Source: Anseranas semipalmata
Taxonomy: Eukaryota > Chordata > Aves > Anseriformes > Anseranatidae
Assembly (NCBI GenBank): GCA_013399115.1
Contig: VXAA01007198.1
Location: 101,101 to 165,100, forward strand
Reading direction: 5' to 3'
DNA: 64,000 bases
Shown: piece after piece, positions 14,230-24,599 of the stretch
Position numbering within the stretch: the stretch's first letter is position 1
How the letters are laid out: the number at the start of each line of letters is the position of its first letter
Made by a program: the position numbers and the translations under genes
Notes under the pieces: model-generated
Database searches by the model: none
Seen by the model: the letters and a program-made list of their open reading frames with translations, nothing else
What the model was told of the DNA's origin: nothing

Positions 14230-14535
14230 GGTATCGAGCCCAGAGCTCCCACCCGTCTCAGTCGGGACCCCAGGAAGCCGCCTGCGGATGGGCTGGGCTT
14301 GGCACTCGAGCCAGCGCTTGGCTCTCCTCCCAGATACCGCAGCATGCAACTTCCAGCCCGTGGCAGGGAGAGAAAGCTTAAAGCTCTACCAGGGCACGCG
14401 GGCTGCTCGCCCCTCAGGACCACGCAGCTTACAGGTTGCAAATGCAGAGACACCGGGGCACGCAGAGGACGCTGTGCCAGAGCCACTCCGCACCGAACAT
14501 CACGTGCGCAGGCCGCGCATCGCCACGGGGGAAGC
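14230..14535. other. CpG-enriched patch
   Basis: About 25 CpGs occur in 300 bases, including a cluster at 14455-14530 (CACGTGCGCAGGCCGCGCAT). CACGTG is an E-box. No recognisable coding product is present. It may be an intronic regulatory element. Confidence 0.4.
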
Positions 14536-15134
14536 TTGGCCTTGTTAAGCTTCTGAGGTGCATCTCAAGTGTTATTAAATAACCAAACCCAGTAATTAAC
14601 TTTAATGATATATTGTTATGGACATGTAGCTATAGAGTTCTTGTATTGGTTAGATAACACAACAGTGATTAAGGAAAAAAAAACAAAAACCTTTCCTACC
14701 AATTTGTTATTTAAAAAGATGTTTCCATCAGAAAAAAAAAATATCACTGTAACACTTTAATAAATACTAACATGCAATTTCAAGGGCAAATATTTTAACA
14801 GAGCATTTAAGATACTTTTTAAGAAGCCTGGGTCTTTGATATTAAATTTACGGCCAGTCATTGCTTGACAATTGTAATTAATACGCTGGGTGATTTTGTG
14901 ACTTGCTCTTCCAAGAGACATTATTATTTGTAGTCTGTCAGTGTAACACATAAATTATGAGCCATGTTCACCTGTAACAGACTGAAATGAAACTTCAAAA
15001 TTGACATTTATGAAGAAAAATGAAAAAGTCCTTTTCCACCACGAGAATGGGCACAGCCCACAGTTTGCAGTAAGACTCACAGCAGAAGAAAGTTGAAGTT
15101 CTGTGTTTTGAAATACCTGCCTGCCAAAAACAAT

Positions 15135-15325
15135 TACATGCTTAAAAATAGATTACTCTTCAGTCCCAAGATCTCATAAACTGGGCAATGTCATGCATGA
15201 TCAGGGAGAGTTTTATGTACACGGTAATTTTTTCTTGCATGCTGAACATTAGCGTGCAGTCGTTTTTCATTCCTTTATGAGATCTTCCTTGATGCACTAC
15301 TATGCATGACTATGAAATTACTTCC
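15135..15325. promoter_or_regulatory. Candidate regulatory element with inverted repeat
   Basis: AAGATCTCATAAA at 15168-15180 recurs as its exact reverse complement TTTATGAGATCTT at 15274-15286 (13-base arms, 93 bases between). A second inverted pair, GTCATGCAT near 15189 and ATGCATGAC near 15303, is interleaved. The sequence is complex, not simple repeat, and has octamer/POU-like ATGCAT cores. The interleaved order argues against a single cruciform; paired binding sites are an alternative. Conservation is unknown. Confidence 0.3.
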
Positions 15326-15731
15326 CTGCAACAGAGCATAAACTATTCATAAGACAATCCCCTAAAATATAACAGGTTTCATCTTTTCTTAAAAAGAAAA
15401 AAATTCCACATAATCTTCTCTTCCCATTAGACTGCTATGCCGAAATTCAATTTTCAAATCATGTGTAACATGAAATTTCAAACCAAAATGCATAAAGACA
15501 AAACCAGGAGGTGTTTAAACCAGACCATATACTTGGATGATCTAGATATGAGAGGCATTGTATGGAAGAACATGCCCGAACATTTACCAGGTATTAATTT
15601 GAAAATTTGAAACAGACAAACATTCTTTCAAAGCTGTTGATCATTAAACCTACAAAAAAAGATGCATGCACAGGCTAGGCAAATGGAGAATATGCAATAT
15701 GTACTTTGCCAGGTAAAAAGCAAAAGCATGC

Positions 15732-15747
15732 TTTTTTTTTTTTTTTT
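15732..15747. repeat. Poly-T run
   Basis: Sixteen T residues; no adjacent retroelement body was recognised. Confidence 0.9.
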
Positions 15748-15910
15748 AAATTTATAGAGACATCAAACCAAATGAAATGCCTGAAGTCAGTGCTATGATT
15801 TGGTATTACGGAAAATGTTCAGGTATGTTAAGAATCCCCAGATTCCACTAACTTCAGGTGGAACCACAACAGCCAATTTAGCAAAATCAGGGCTTGGGCA
15901 CCAAGTAAGG

Positions 15911-15930
15911 AAAAAAAAAAAAAAAAAAAA
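15911..15930. repeat. Poly-A run
   Basis: Twenty A residues; no adjacent retroelement body was recognised. Confidence 0.9.
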
Positions 15931-17244
15931 CTACCACCACCAAAAAAAACCAACAACTTTATCCCTTTATCAGTACAGAAGGTGTATGTTGACCAAGCTC
16001 AAGAGAATCTAGAGGAGGCAACTGCAGCTCAAAGGTTACCTCTGCAGAGTGTGTGCTAGTGCAGGAAATGCTCTGGAGTCCAGGTGTCCCAGGACCTAAA
16101 ACACAGACGGAGAAACAAAGGCACCCAAGCTAAGCTTATCCTATCAAGTCATATGGAAAGATGCTCTTTAAAGCAAAGAGTGAACCTACCCTACAGGGCT
16201 CACCAAGTGAGCTGTGTGGATCAGCAGTTTTGGTCTTGATCCGAAGTGAAGACATATACTTTAGTCACTATGTGTACCATTAAGTCTAATATAATAGCGT
16301 GATGTTCTAATTTCTGACAAAAAAGTAGAAAAATCCTTAACATGGATCAGAGAAAAAACGAGTTCTAGGCAGACCTGGGCTATTCAGAACACCTTCAACT
16401 TAAAAAAGCACTCAGAACCTGATAGATAAAAGTTTAAGCCACAAACATAAACTGAGAAGACCAGAGTGAAACTAAACCAAATTCTGTCCCTTTTCATAAT
16501 TTAGGCTGAAGTAAGTGAAAGCACCAAAGTTTAGCCTCAGGTTTTGTGTCAATATTTTGGTTTGTTCACACAGGAAAATCTAGCTTTAATACTTCCAAGT
16601 TCTAAACTAATCAGAACATTTCGACAATTTCAGTTTGGAAAACATGAGGCATACAAAGTTCCAGGGAATAACCCTGCAGGGCTTTTTTGTTCTTTTGTTT
16701 TGGTTATGCAACCAGCTTTGCCTCAAGCATTTATGTCAGAGTTCAGAGTAAGGGAACATGGTTTGAGATTATCTGTCACTACTAGCCCTCTCTGTCTGTA
16801 CATTGTTCTGTCCCTCCCTCCTCATACTCACAGATCATAGGCACAGAGCAAAAACATCCACTTCGAAGGGAGTTCTGGGCTAACTGCAGGCTGAACCCAC
16901 AGCATCTCTCCACTTAATTACCGCGTCGCTCCTTGCTAGCCCACGGTCTTGGGGTTACATTAGTTGTCCAGGTTGCAGAGACTAAAATAGAAGCGATAAA
17001 ACCCCCGAAGTTACAGATGCCAACAGAACTACTGTAAATACAGGGGACGGAAAAGTCTAACCAAATGGTCTCAGATTAACAAATACGTCTGCAGCTTACC
17101 GCTATTGATAGCATTGTTGGTACTGCAACTATATAATTATTTTTGCCTGGTTTTAAAAGGTTTAGTCTTTGAATTAGTACAGTCAATACACTCAGCCTAC
17201 AAAAACACGTCTGTCCAGACTGAGGATATTTTTTTTTGCACACT

Positions 17245-17291
17245 TGTGGACAAGATGTTGGCTTCATTTTACAACCAACATCTTGTCCACA
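17245..17291. repeat. Perfect hairpin, 17-bp stem
   Basis: The arm TGTGGACAAGATGTTGG (17245-17261) is exactly reverse-complemented at 17275-17291, leaving a 13-base loop. Pairing stops abruptly on both sides, so it does not extend to the roughly 30-bp imperfect stem of a microRNA precursor. An abrupt, perfect, short-loop inverted repeat is what a replication template switch leaves behind. Confidence 0.9.
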
Positions 17292-19324
17292 TCAGGGGAG
17301 CGTTCTCACACAGACATGCATACCATGTGGGCTACCTGCTGAGTTTTGGCAAGCTTGGCAGACTGCAGCACATAAAGGGTAGGCAGTTGTAGTGGAAAAA
17401 ACCTTCATGGGAATTTTTTTTATGTTGTGAAAAAAGAAAAAGGAAAAAAAAAGCAAACTGTTTCCCAATGAACCACACTGTGAGCTGGCATAAGGAAGAT
17501 AAGGGCAGGAAATTGGATGTAAAACTTGTGCATAGGTCCTTTAACAGAGGAGGCACTCTGCAAGTTGCCAATGTGACATACACATTTCTTTTCTAAAATT
17601 CAGCCACTTTTTTCTTTTTAATTAGCCATATGGAAAGTTGAAAGACTCGTGAACTTACAGCATCAATCCCACATGTTGAGCTTAATTTCTGAGAGGTTTT
17701 ACTCAATCTTGTGTCTTTAATTTATTTTTATCCTCACATATATACACCGTTAGGCAAAACAACACACGTAGAACAAGATAGTCCTTATGCTATCAACATA
17801 GTTCGGTACTACTCAGTTCTTATATAAAGGTGCTAAAGTGTTTCAAATTAGGAAATGAAATTCACCTACAAGTGGTTACATTTTAGTGTTCCACCTTAGT
17901 AAATTTTAAAATATCAGTGTAGCCAACTATTCTTACTTTCCTAGTATGATCTAGAAAGCAAAGCAGAATAAAAATGATTGAAGCTTTAAAAACAGCAGCA
18001 GCTGAAAGCAAAAAATGCAACAGCACCACCTAAGGCCCATCTAAAACAGTGCAAAAAGTCATCCAAGATGTTACAGATTCCTTATTCGTATTTATACAGC
18101 TGTAACACGCATTATAAAATTGTAGCACAGCATTTCTTCATGGCTTGAGTGTTGGCTAACCAAATCCTGATACATATTTTTTCACATTTAGATTTCCATA
18201 CAGCTCACAGTACCGTATGAATCAAAGGGTGTGGGTTCAACTGCTAAATCCATTTATACTCCCGATTTTTCCAGTCTGTAATTAAGTGATATTGTATTTC
18301 AAACGCATCACGGACAAGAGAATTTTTAAAAGCATTTTAACCCATTGTGACAAACCATCTAGCCTAGTCACAGCTGGTGAAGTTTCAGAGCACACGAGTG
18401 CACGCAGATGCAGAATTTCTGTCTTCTAACCTAACTGAAGGTCACTAAAACTCTTACAAGGAAGAACTTTCTTCAGTTGCCAGCCTCAGGAGATTAACAA
18501 TCATTTGTTCTGCTGACTACCATGGCTCTTCATCTCAGACACTTCTCTCCTCTCTGCTTGTTTACTCTCCATATAACACTTAAAAACAAAGCCATTCTCT
18601 CCCAGACTTTGGTAGCCTCCAAATGAGATCTAACCTTCTCTTACACGACTGTATCCCCTATACCTCGCTGCCCCACACCCCATCCCAGATGAGTCTCAGT
18701 GCCCACTGCAGCAGCTCTGATCTTACCTTACTTCCACTGGAAGGAATCCCTTGACCTCCTGACTTGTATGTTTGCAACTGCTATACTGCAGGATGATTGA
18801 ATGGTGTTCAAAAATACGATTAAAGTCTGTTCCTACCGAGGAACACAAACATTCTCAAGTCACTTTTGATTTTATTCTCCTATTATTTTATAAGGAATTA
18901 ATTTGTCATAACATATGGTATCAAGTAAGTTTAAGACTTCATCAATTCATCAGTGTGAGACCACTACAGAAGACAGACAAATGTTGTCTCTTCCCCTGAC
19001 CTACCAACATCCTTTTTCTTTCCTTGTTTGTAAATTAACAAGGCACTACCAAAAACAAGCAACCTTTTTGACAAACATGCCTGTAAATGATGTAACAGAT
19101 TTCGGTGAGTTCTGCCCATGTAAGAGTTACATTAGAAGTAGATTATCATGGCAAAAAGGGAGGTTGATCCCACATCTTCTGCCAATATTGCTACAGGTTA
19201 TGTGTGCTGCTCGGCTTGTCAGCTGCAAAGTCTCACGTTGTCAAAAACAGGTCTTACAGAGAAGACGTGTGTATGCTGAAAGCAAAGTCACCGAGGGCAT
19301 TCCCCTACACCCCTGCCAAGGTCT

Positions 19325-19610
19325 GTGTACTTAACGTGTCCCCGCGGGAGTTGCGGGCCACTCGGGGCAGATGACAGCTGTGTGAGCTGAATGGGGAGAG
19401 AGGGCTCCATACAGAGATGCCCAAGGGGCAGAGCTTCGGGTCAGCCAAGCACGACCCGCCACGCTCTCTTCACGGCCCAGGCACTGGGCACCCCTCTCTG
19501 CTGCCCCCCGTCTTACCTCGCAGAGGCACCCCGAGGAAGCAGCAGTCCAGCGGGCTTGCAGGCGCAGGGCTGCCAGGGAGTGGCCTCCTGCTCCTTCCTA
19601 TTTTATTCCA
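19325..19610. other. GC-richer patch
   Basis: Locally GC-rich sequence (GTGTCCCCGCGGGAGTTGCG near 19339) with overlapping short frames on both strands and no recognised domain. It lies 250 bases left of the TATA motif. Confidence 0.35.
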
Positions 19611-19857
19611 GGCACAACTCCAGCCACTGTCCCTTGTACTGGGACTATGAAAGGAACTATTTGAAACCAAATTCCTAAATAATGCCCTCTGAGCAGATGT
19701 GATTCCCAACCTGCTTGCAAACACAGCTCTTTCACTGTGCTGATTTAAACTCACACCTCCCCGGGATTTGTTTACATTATTAACACAAAATTAACAATAC
19801 ATTAACAATGTTCATCTGAAAACTCTACCCCAGCCTGGGGCAGGGTAGATTGCTGGG

Positions 19858-20095
19858 CCTATAAAAGCTTTCAGCCTTGTATCTGAGCTTAGTGCTCTTC
19901 GGCATTCCCAGACCGATGGCAATAGGAGCCGACTGTTCACGTGCTGCAGCCGGCGCTGGGCTCTGCTCTCCCGCCTGGCCTCAGTCCTGGCTTTAATATC
20001 CCGTGGCCCAAGCAACATCAGGGGCTGACGCGCAGCGCGCTGTTCCCACAAGCGAAGGGTTGAACGCTGCACTGGTACGCCCGTCCGCTCCCTGT
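19858..20095 (+). promoter_or_regulatory. Isolated TATA motif with CpG-enriched downstream region
   Basis: TATAAAAG at 19860-19867 is flanked by GC-richer sequence (CAGCCTGGGGCAGGG upstream) and followed by a CpG-containing region to about 20095. A start near 19890 would be the expected position. No spliced or coding product can be assigned, so this may be a chance motif. Confidence 0.18.
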
Positions 20096-20099
20096 TATT

Positions 20100-21350
20100 C
20101 AAGTGGAGTAGCAAGTCACTTCATTACCTAGAAAACAGTCCTAAAATAGTATTATGGGAACGTCATTCTGGCAGTCATGCAAATAACACAACACTGCTTG
20201 CAATGAGGTATTTCAAAGGATTAAAGACTAAAGTAGATAGAGGAGAAGAGACAGTGCCACAGAAGTTCTATTTCAAGTGCCTGCCATGAGAGGGACTTGC
20301 ATGACGATAGAGCCATTTGAATGCTTTATTCTCCAGAAACAAGTTACTTGTTATTGATGCATCTCCAAAATGCCTCATTGTTTTCATGACTTCAAGGGGA
20401 AATATTTTCTAGCTATGCTTTACAGAGTCAACACTGAGGAATTTTGCATTCCTGATCCAAATGCTGTGCTCTCACACAGTGACAACGACCTCCCTTTCCC
20501 TCTCCTAAGACAAAAGCAGAGAGTATCTCACGACAAAACAGTCCTGCATACCCATGTGAAAGAGAATATATGCTCAAAGACTGTTAAGGCTGTTAACAAT
20601 CGAAAATCATCTACTTACTGTCTGGAACCTAAAAAATACTTCAACATATTTTATGTTCCCCACATAAAGTTACCCTTAAAATGTACGTATTCCTAAGATT
20701 TAATAACATTTGATTTGATTCTTTTTTCTTTTTTAAGTATCAGTACTTCATTCTTTCAATTTCACCTGAAGGAATTTCACAGTAATCAATGCTCTCCTTA
20801 AAGAGATAATTGCTAGAGTCCTATCATTATATAAGACCACAAGCCCTGTTTCCACCAAAATAATGAGTGAGCCATGAATGCTGCTGACCAAGAAGTGGGA
20901 ACATCAGCCACTCTACATGAAATACTCAATGCCACAAACCAAAAAGGGCTCTAAAATGCAAGCTTGTTAATCTTAAAACACATTTTTTAGCTGAGCAGAG
21001 TTGAAAATATTAAGTTGTAAACATTTTGGAAATAACATACTACTTATTTAAGGAGTTCTTACAAAGACAAATAGTAAGTTAAGATCTTACAGAAGAACAG
21101 GAAAGCAATATAAGGAATAGCACACATCATCTAAATGTGGCAGCTAAAGCTGCCTTGTATTGCTTAAGAGGCATGAGAGGCCTAACTGGGAAAAATATAT
21201 CCTATGGGTAGGCACTGAATTTCAGCAGCTCTGGAAATTCCTTTTGAATACAGCACACATCTATTAATTATTCATCTTTGCGCTAGCTTTTGTCAAGAAA
21301 ACATACTATGTTCATAAATGCTAATGTTCTCGTTTGATTTTGTACCCTTA
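20100..21350. other. Featureless intron before the CR1 fragment
   Basis: AT-rich unique-looking sequence. One 108-codon plus frame at 20370-20696 has no recognisable domain. Confidence 0.55.
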
Positions 21351-21351
21351 A

Positions 21352-21434
21352 GAATCACAGAATGGCTTGGGTTGGAAGGGACCTTAAAGATCATCTGGTT
21401 CCAACCTCCCTGCCATGGGCAGGGATGCCCGAAG
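21352..21434 (-). mobile_element. CR1 LINE 3'-end fragment, reverse orientation
   Basis: The plus strand reads GAATCACAGAATGGCTTGGG, then TTGGAAGGGACCTTAAAGAT and later CTGCCATGGGCAGGG. This is the reverse complement of the well-known avian CR1 3' end that normally terminates in ATTCTATG-type octamers. Only about 80 bases remain, a typical severe 5' truncation. Low divergence from the familiar consensus suggests a relatively young insertion. It lies 200-400 bases left of the candidate enhancer block. Confidence 0.93.
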
Positions 21435-21865
21435 AAGCGTAAGACGCATTAAGAAGCTATAGGTGAATATACAAGCGTGCTGTGTGAAAGAGCCTGGTTT
21501 GTAAATGGCTTTCAAAAGCGTTTTTTGATGTCGCATATTTTAATAAATGGGTTTCTTTAACTAAATGAAAGTGCCATAAACTGTCCATGTGTGAACCAAA
21601 AACAAGAGCTGTGGTAAATTAAAAGCACGGTATCTTACTAATGCTAACAAATTAGGTCTGCCTCCAGGATAGAGTATTTTGTGCTTTAAAGTGTCAAATA
21701 ATTATGGTGGTGATAGGAATGGAACAGTCATGCTAAATCACCTTTTCAAAATTAATATTTCCTTGCAATCAATTAGGAATGAAATTTAAGGCTTAAGCAG
21801 ATACGCAGTACAGACACTCCTGCACAGCATTATCTTCTTCCATAAATAAGCTTATTTTAGAGACA

Positions 21866-21972
21866 TGATCTTTCTGCCAATATTATGTGAAATTAGCATG
21901 GTAAATATTGAAATAAAATGTTTCTTAAGTACTACTTGGCCTAATTTTTTTGCAGGCTGCACTTAATCTTTA
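21866..21972 (+). repeat. Duplicated segment, copy A
   Basis: These 107 bases (starting TGATCTTTCTGCC, ending GGCTGCACTTAATCTTTA) align without gaps to 24484-24590, with about 89 of 107 positions identical by eye. Weaker, gapped similarity extends left to about 21827 (GCATTAT...CTTCTT). Both copies are in direct orientation, 2.6 kb apart. The segment matches no repeat family I recognise. It is either a local duplication of a regulatory element or two members of an ancient repeat family. Confidence 0.8.
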
Positions 21973-22032
21973 TTCATCCATAATCAGTATTTATTGTGTG
22001 ACCCTGACAGCTTGCTACTGCTGTGATAAATT

Positions 22033-22050
22033 ATCTGACTCAAGTCAGAT
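22033..22050. promoter_or_regulatory. 18-base palindrome containing an AP-1 core
   Basis: ATCTGACT and AGTCAGAT are perfect 8-base inverted arms separated by CA, and the left arm plus spacer reads TGACTCA, the AP-1 consensus. It sits in the middle of the candidate enhancer block. Occupancy by FOS/JUN-type factors is inferred from the motif. Confidence 0.35.
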
Positions 22051-22545
22051 TAAAAATGCAACCCTGAATCCTAATTATCTCAGCAGATCCGCTTAGTAAT
22101 AGCATTTCTTGTCAATTATGGAATCACAGCATGGGTGTCAATTGCAACAAACGCACGGGGCCGTCTCAAAAGCAGGCTTCCCATGATGCTTTCTTATCTG
22201 CCATATGTAAATCTTGGATTCTTTGCACCTTTGCTGACCTTTTATTAGCAAACTGACAAAATGATAAAGCTAGTCATGGCAAAACTCCCACCACTAGACA
22301 ATTATCCACTACAGTTCCAGTCAGTGGGAGATCAACAAGACATAGTTAATTGTGATGCATTTTATCGACTTCCCCTGCTAATGGACCCTACAGGTCATCC
22401 AAACTGGTAGGGTTAGGCGTTTATTTCACATCAGAAGGGGACAGCAGCGTAATTTTGACCCACAGGAGGAGAGGTTCCATCCTTTGTTTTTCCCTCTTCA
22501 GTATGACACCCATCATCTGTTTTTAAGAAGCCTCGTGAGATCATT

Positions 22546-22589
22546 CATATATATGTATGTATCTATCTATCTATATATACACACACACA
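22546..22589. repeat. Compound microsatellite TA/TGTA/TCTA/CA
   Basis: Consecutive blocks of ATATAT, GTATGTATC, TATCTATCTATC, TATATA and ACACACACA. Likely polymorphic. Confidence 0.92.
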
Positions 22590-22599
22590 AAACTAGAAG

Positions 22600-24394
22600 C
22601 GTTGGCAAAGAATGATCTACTTCAAGAATTTACAAAGCTGAGACACTCTGTGCAGAAGAACATCAATTAGATCGAAACAACACAGAACTCCCTCCCGCTG
22701 CCTCGCCACGCTGCAAACCTCCATCAGAACTGCCACCCCTCGCACCAGGACGCAGCCTCCAGGACATCTCTCCCTGGCCACTTATTGAGGCAGGCAAAAA
22801 GAAGGCAAGCCAAGTGCCAGAAGTGTAAAAAATCAAACAACGCCCTCACCCACAGAGATTATCTAACAGGATGAGGATTCTGCAGAATGCTTCTGCCTAT
22901 GCGTACAGGTATTCTGTCGGGAAGCACAGCTCAGCCTCCAGAGCTATCCTGCAAACTCGCAGCAGCTTGCAGTGCCTCCGTTAAAGTGTTATACACATGT
23001 AAGGGTAGAGAGAGAAACAAGTTCAAAACTGCTCAGCACAGTTCAGCCTTCCTGCTCCCTCAGCGCTGCTCAGGGACCCTATACCAGAGTAGCATGCAAG
23101 GAGTTTACTACACACGCCCAGATGTTGCACTAGAGACTTAAAATTGGAAAAGCCTGCTCTGATTTTGGCACTAGTCACTCCACTCCAGCTACCTCCTGGC
23201 TGGCTGCAGCTGATAAAAGCATCAGGCTCTGCAGAATGCAGTATCGGTCAAAGCCCTGTCATTTAAGAAGCTGATGCAGATTTGCTTTGTAATATCATTT
23301 ATTTCTGAAAGCAGAAGTTGGGCACAAAAACTGCTTAGGTTTTTCTCAGTTGCATGGAATGAGATATTTGGAGAGTGCACACCGAGCTACATCTCCTACA
23401 GTCCTGTTACCAAGGATATGGCTGTTTAAACAGTGCAAGAGCTGAACTGTGATGATGTGTTGTGTTTTGGGAAGATATTCTTATAGAACTCTGACAACCG
23501 GCACTCCCATGTCATCAGCTCCTGCAAAAGAGGTGTGTGCAGCATGAAGAAGAGAAAATAAGAGGAAAAAATGTTTCTGTTCAACAATGTTTTGTTCAAC
23601 CGATTCCCCAAATACATTTGCTACTCTCAAGTAGGTAAGAGAGTGCAAGATCGATGAATTCTTCAGACCAATTCCAAAGTGAATGATAGAAGTAAACTAT
23701 GATGTCTTTTCTTACCATAAACAGAAGCAAGCCAGAGAAAAATAAAGCTAACAGGACAGATAGGAAACCTGTGACACACATGAGAAAAAAAAAGAAAGCC
23801 AAGAAGTGGACACTGAATACTTTAGCTAAGATTTGGGTTTAAGAAAAAGCCCTGACATACAAAGAAAAAGTCTTTTGCAACATTCTCCTCCAGCCTTATT
23901 TGTGACGGTCACTGTGCCCAAGGTAGTTCTGATTAATGCAGCTCTGTTCTCTGCTTGGGTCATTCTTCTGTTGTTTAATTTTAAGCATGCAAGGCACAGT
24001 AACAGCACACTGCAGGATTGAAGACCGTAACAGACTGACAACCAACATTCGTACTCATGAAGCAAAACTAAAATACTGCCCAGTCTTGCACATGAGTTTG
24101 TAGGCTAAGTTCCTTGCTCAGTTAAATGATTCCAAATGCTGAGAAACTAGTCTATCTCACTACACATGAAAACCTGTGAAGATCGTGTCAGTTTATAAAT
24201 CAAGAAGATGGAACAGATTCAAATGTCTATATCAAGTTGCATAACATTCTTCCAATAACATATCCTCAGAAACAGTCCCACAGCAGAGAGGAATATTTGG
24301 TTCAGACGCGATGGTTCTCTGAAATGAAGCAAGGAGATTGCAATCCCAGCTGTAAATGGAATGAAATAAATCCCCAAACTTTGAAAAAATATTC
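22600..24394. other. Intron between the candidate enhancer and copy B
   Basis: No repeat family or exon was recognised. Mixed composition with several short frames on both strands. Confidence 0.5.
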
Positions 24395-24416
24395 AAAAAA
24401 AAAAAAAAAAAAAAAA
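24395..24416. repeat. Poly-A run
   Basis: Twenty-two A residues, 27 bases left of the weak similarity boundary of duplicated copy B. Confidence 0.92.
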
Positions 24417-24483
24417 GCTTTGAAAGAAGATATTTCAGTGCTGCATTATTTCTTCTTTCATAAGCGAGCTCAGTGTAATGACC

Positions 24484-24590
24484 TGATCTTTGTGCCAATA
24501 GTTTGTCAAATTAGTACAGCAAATATTGAAATCAAATGTTTCGCAAGTTCTACATGGCCTGGTTTTCTTTCAGGCTGCACTTAACCTTTA
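24484..24590 (+). repeat. Duplicated segment, copy B
   Basis: This is the partner of 21866-21972: direct orientation, ungapped over 107 bases, about 83% identical, sharing AAATATTGAAAT and CAGGCTGCACTTAA. Similarity continues weakly left to about 24443. A 22-base poly-A run lies shortly upstream (24395-24416), but the similarity does not reach it, so a retrotransposed origin is not shown. Confidence 0.8.
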
Positions 24591-24599
24591 GCGATCATC

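Larger units (their letters stand above)
15331..19324. other. Intron with no recognised gene
   Basis: Contains the listed poly-T and poly-A runs and the 17.25 kb hairpin. Otherwise it is AT-rich unique-looking sequence without splice-bounded coding frames. Confidence 0.55.
21640..22400. promoter_or_regulatory. Candidate conserved noncoding element / enhancer block
   Basis: A block of complex AT-rich sequence without low-complexity runs, packed with homeodomain-type cores (TAATTA/CAATTA: near 22070 and 22110), a GATA-type core (TTATCT) and an AP-1 core (TGACTCA at 22036-22042) inside an 18-base palindrome. It contains copy A of a segment repeated at 24.48 kb. It is bounded on the left by a truncated CR1 and on the right by less structured sequence. 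The composition resembles vertebrate developmental enhancers; conservation itself cannot be measured here. Known synteny places JAZF1 introns in the HOXA/EVX1 neighbourhood, so a HOXA or JAZF1 enhancer role is plausible but inferred. Confidence 0.4.

Noticed and set aside
17245..17291. MicroRNA precursor interpretation of the hairpin
   Set aside because: The stem is only 17 bp with no pairing beyond it; precursors have about 30 bp imperfect stems.
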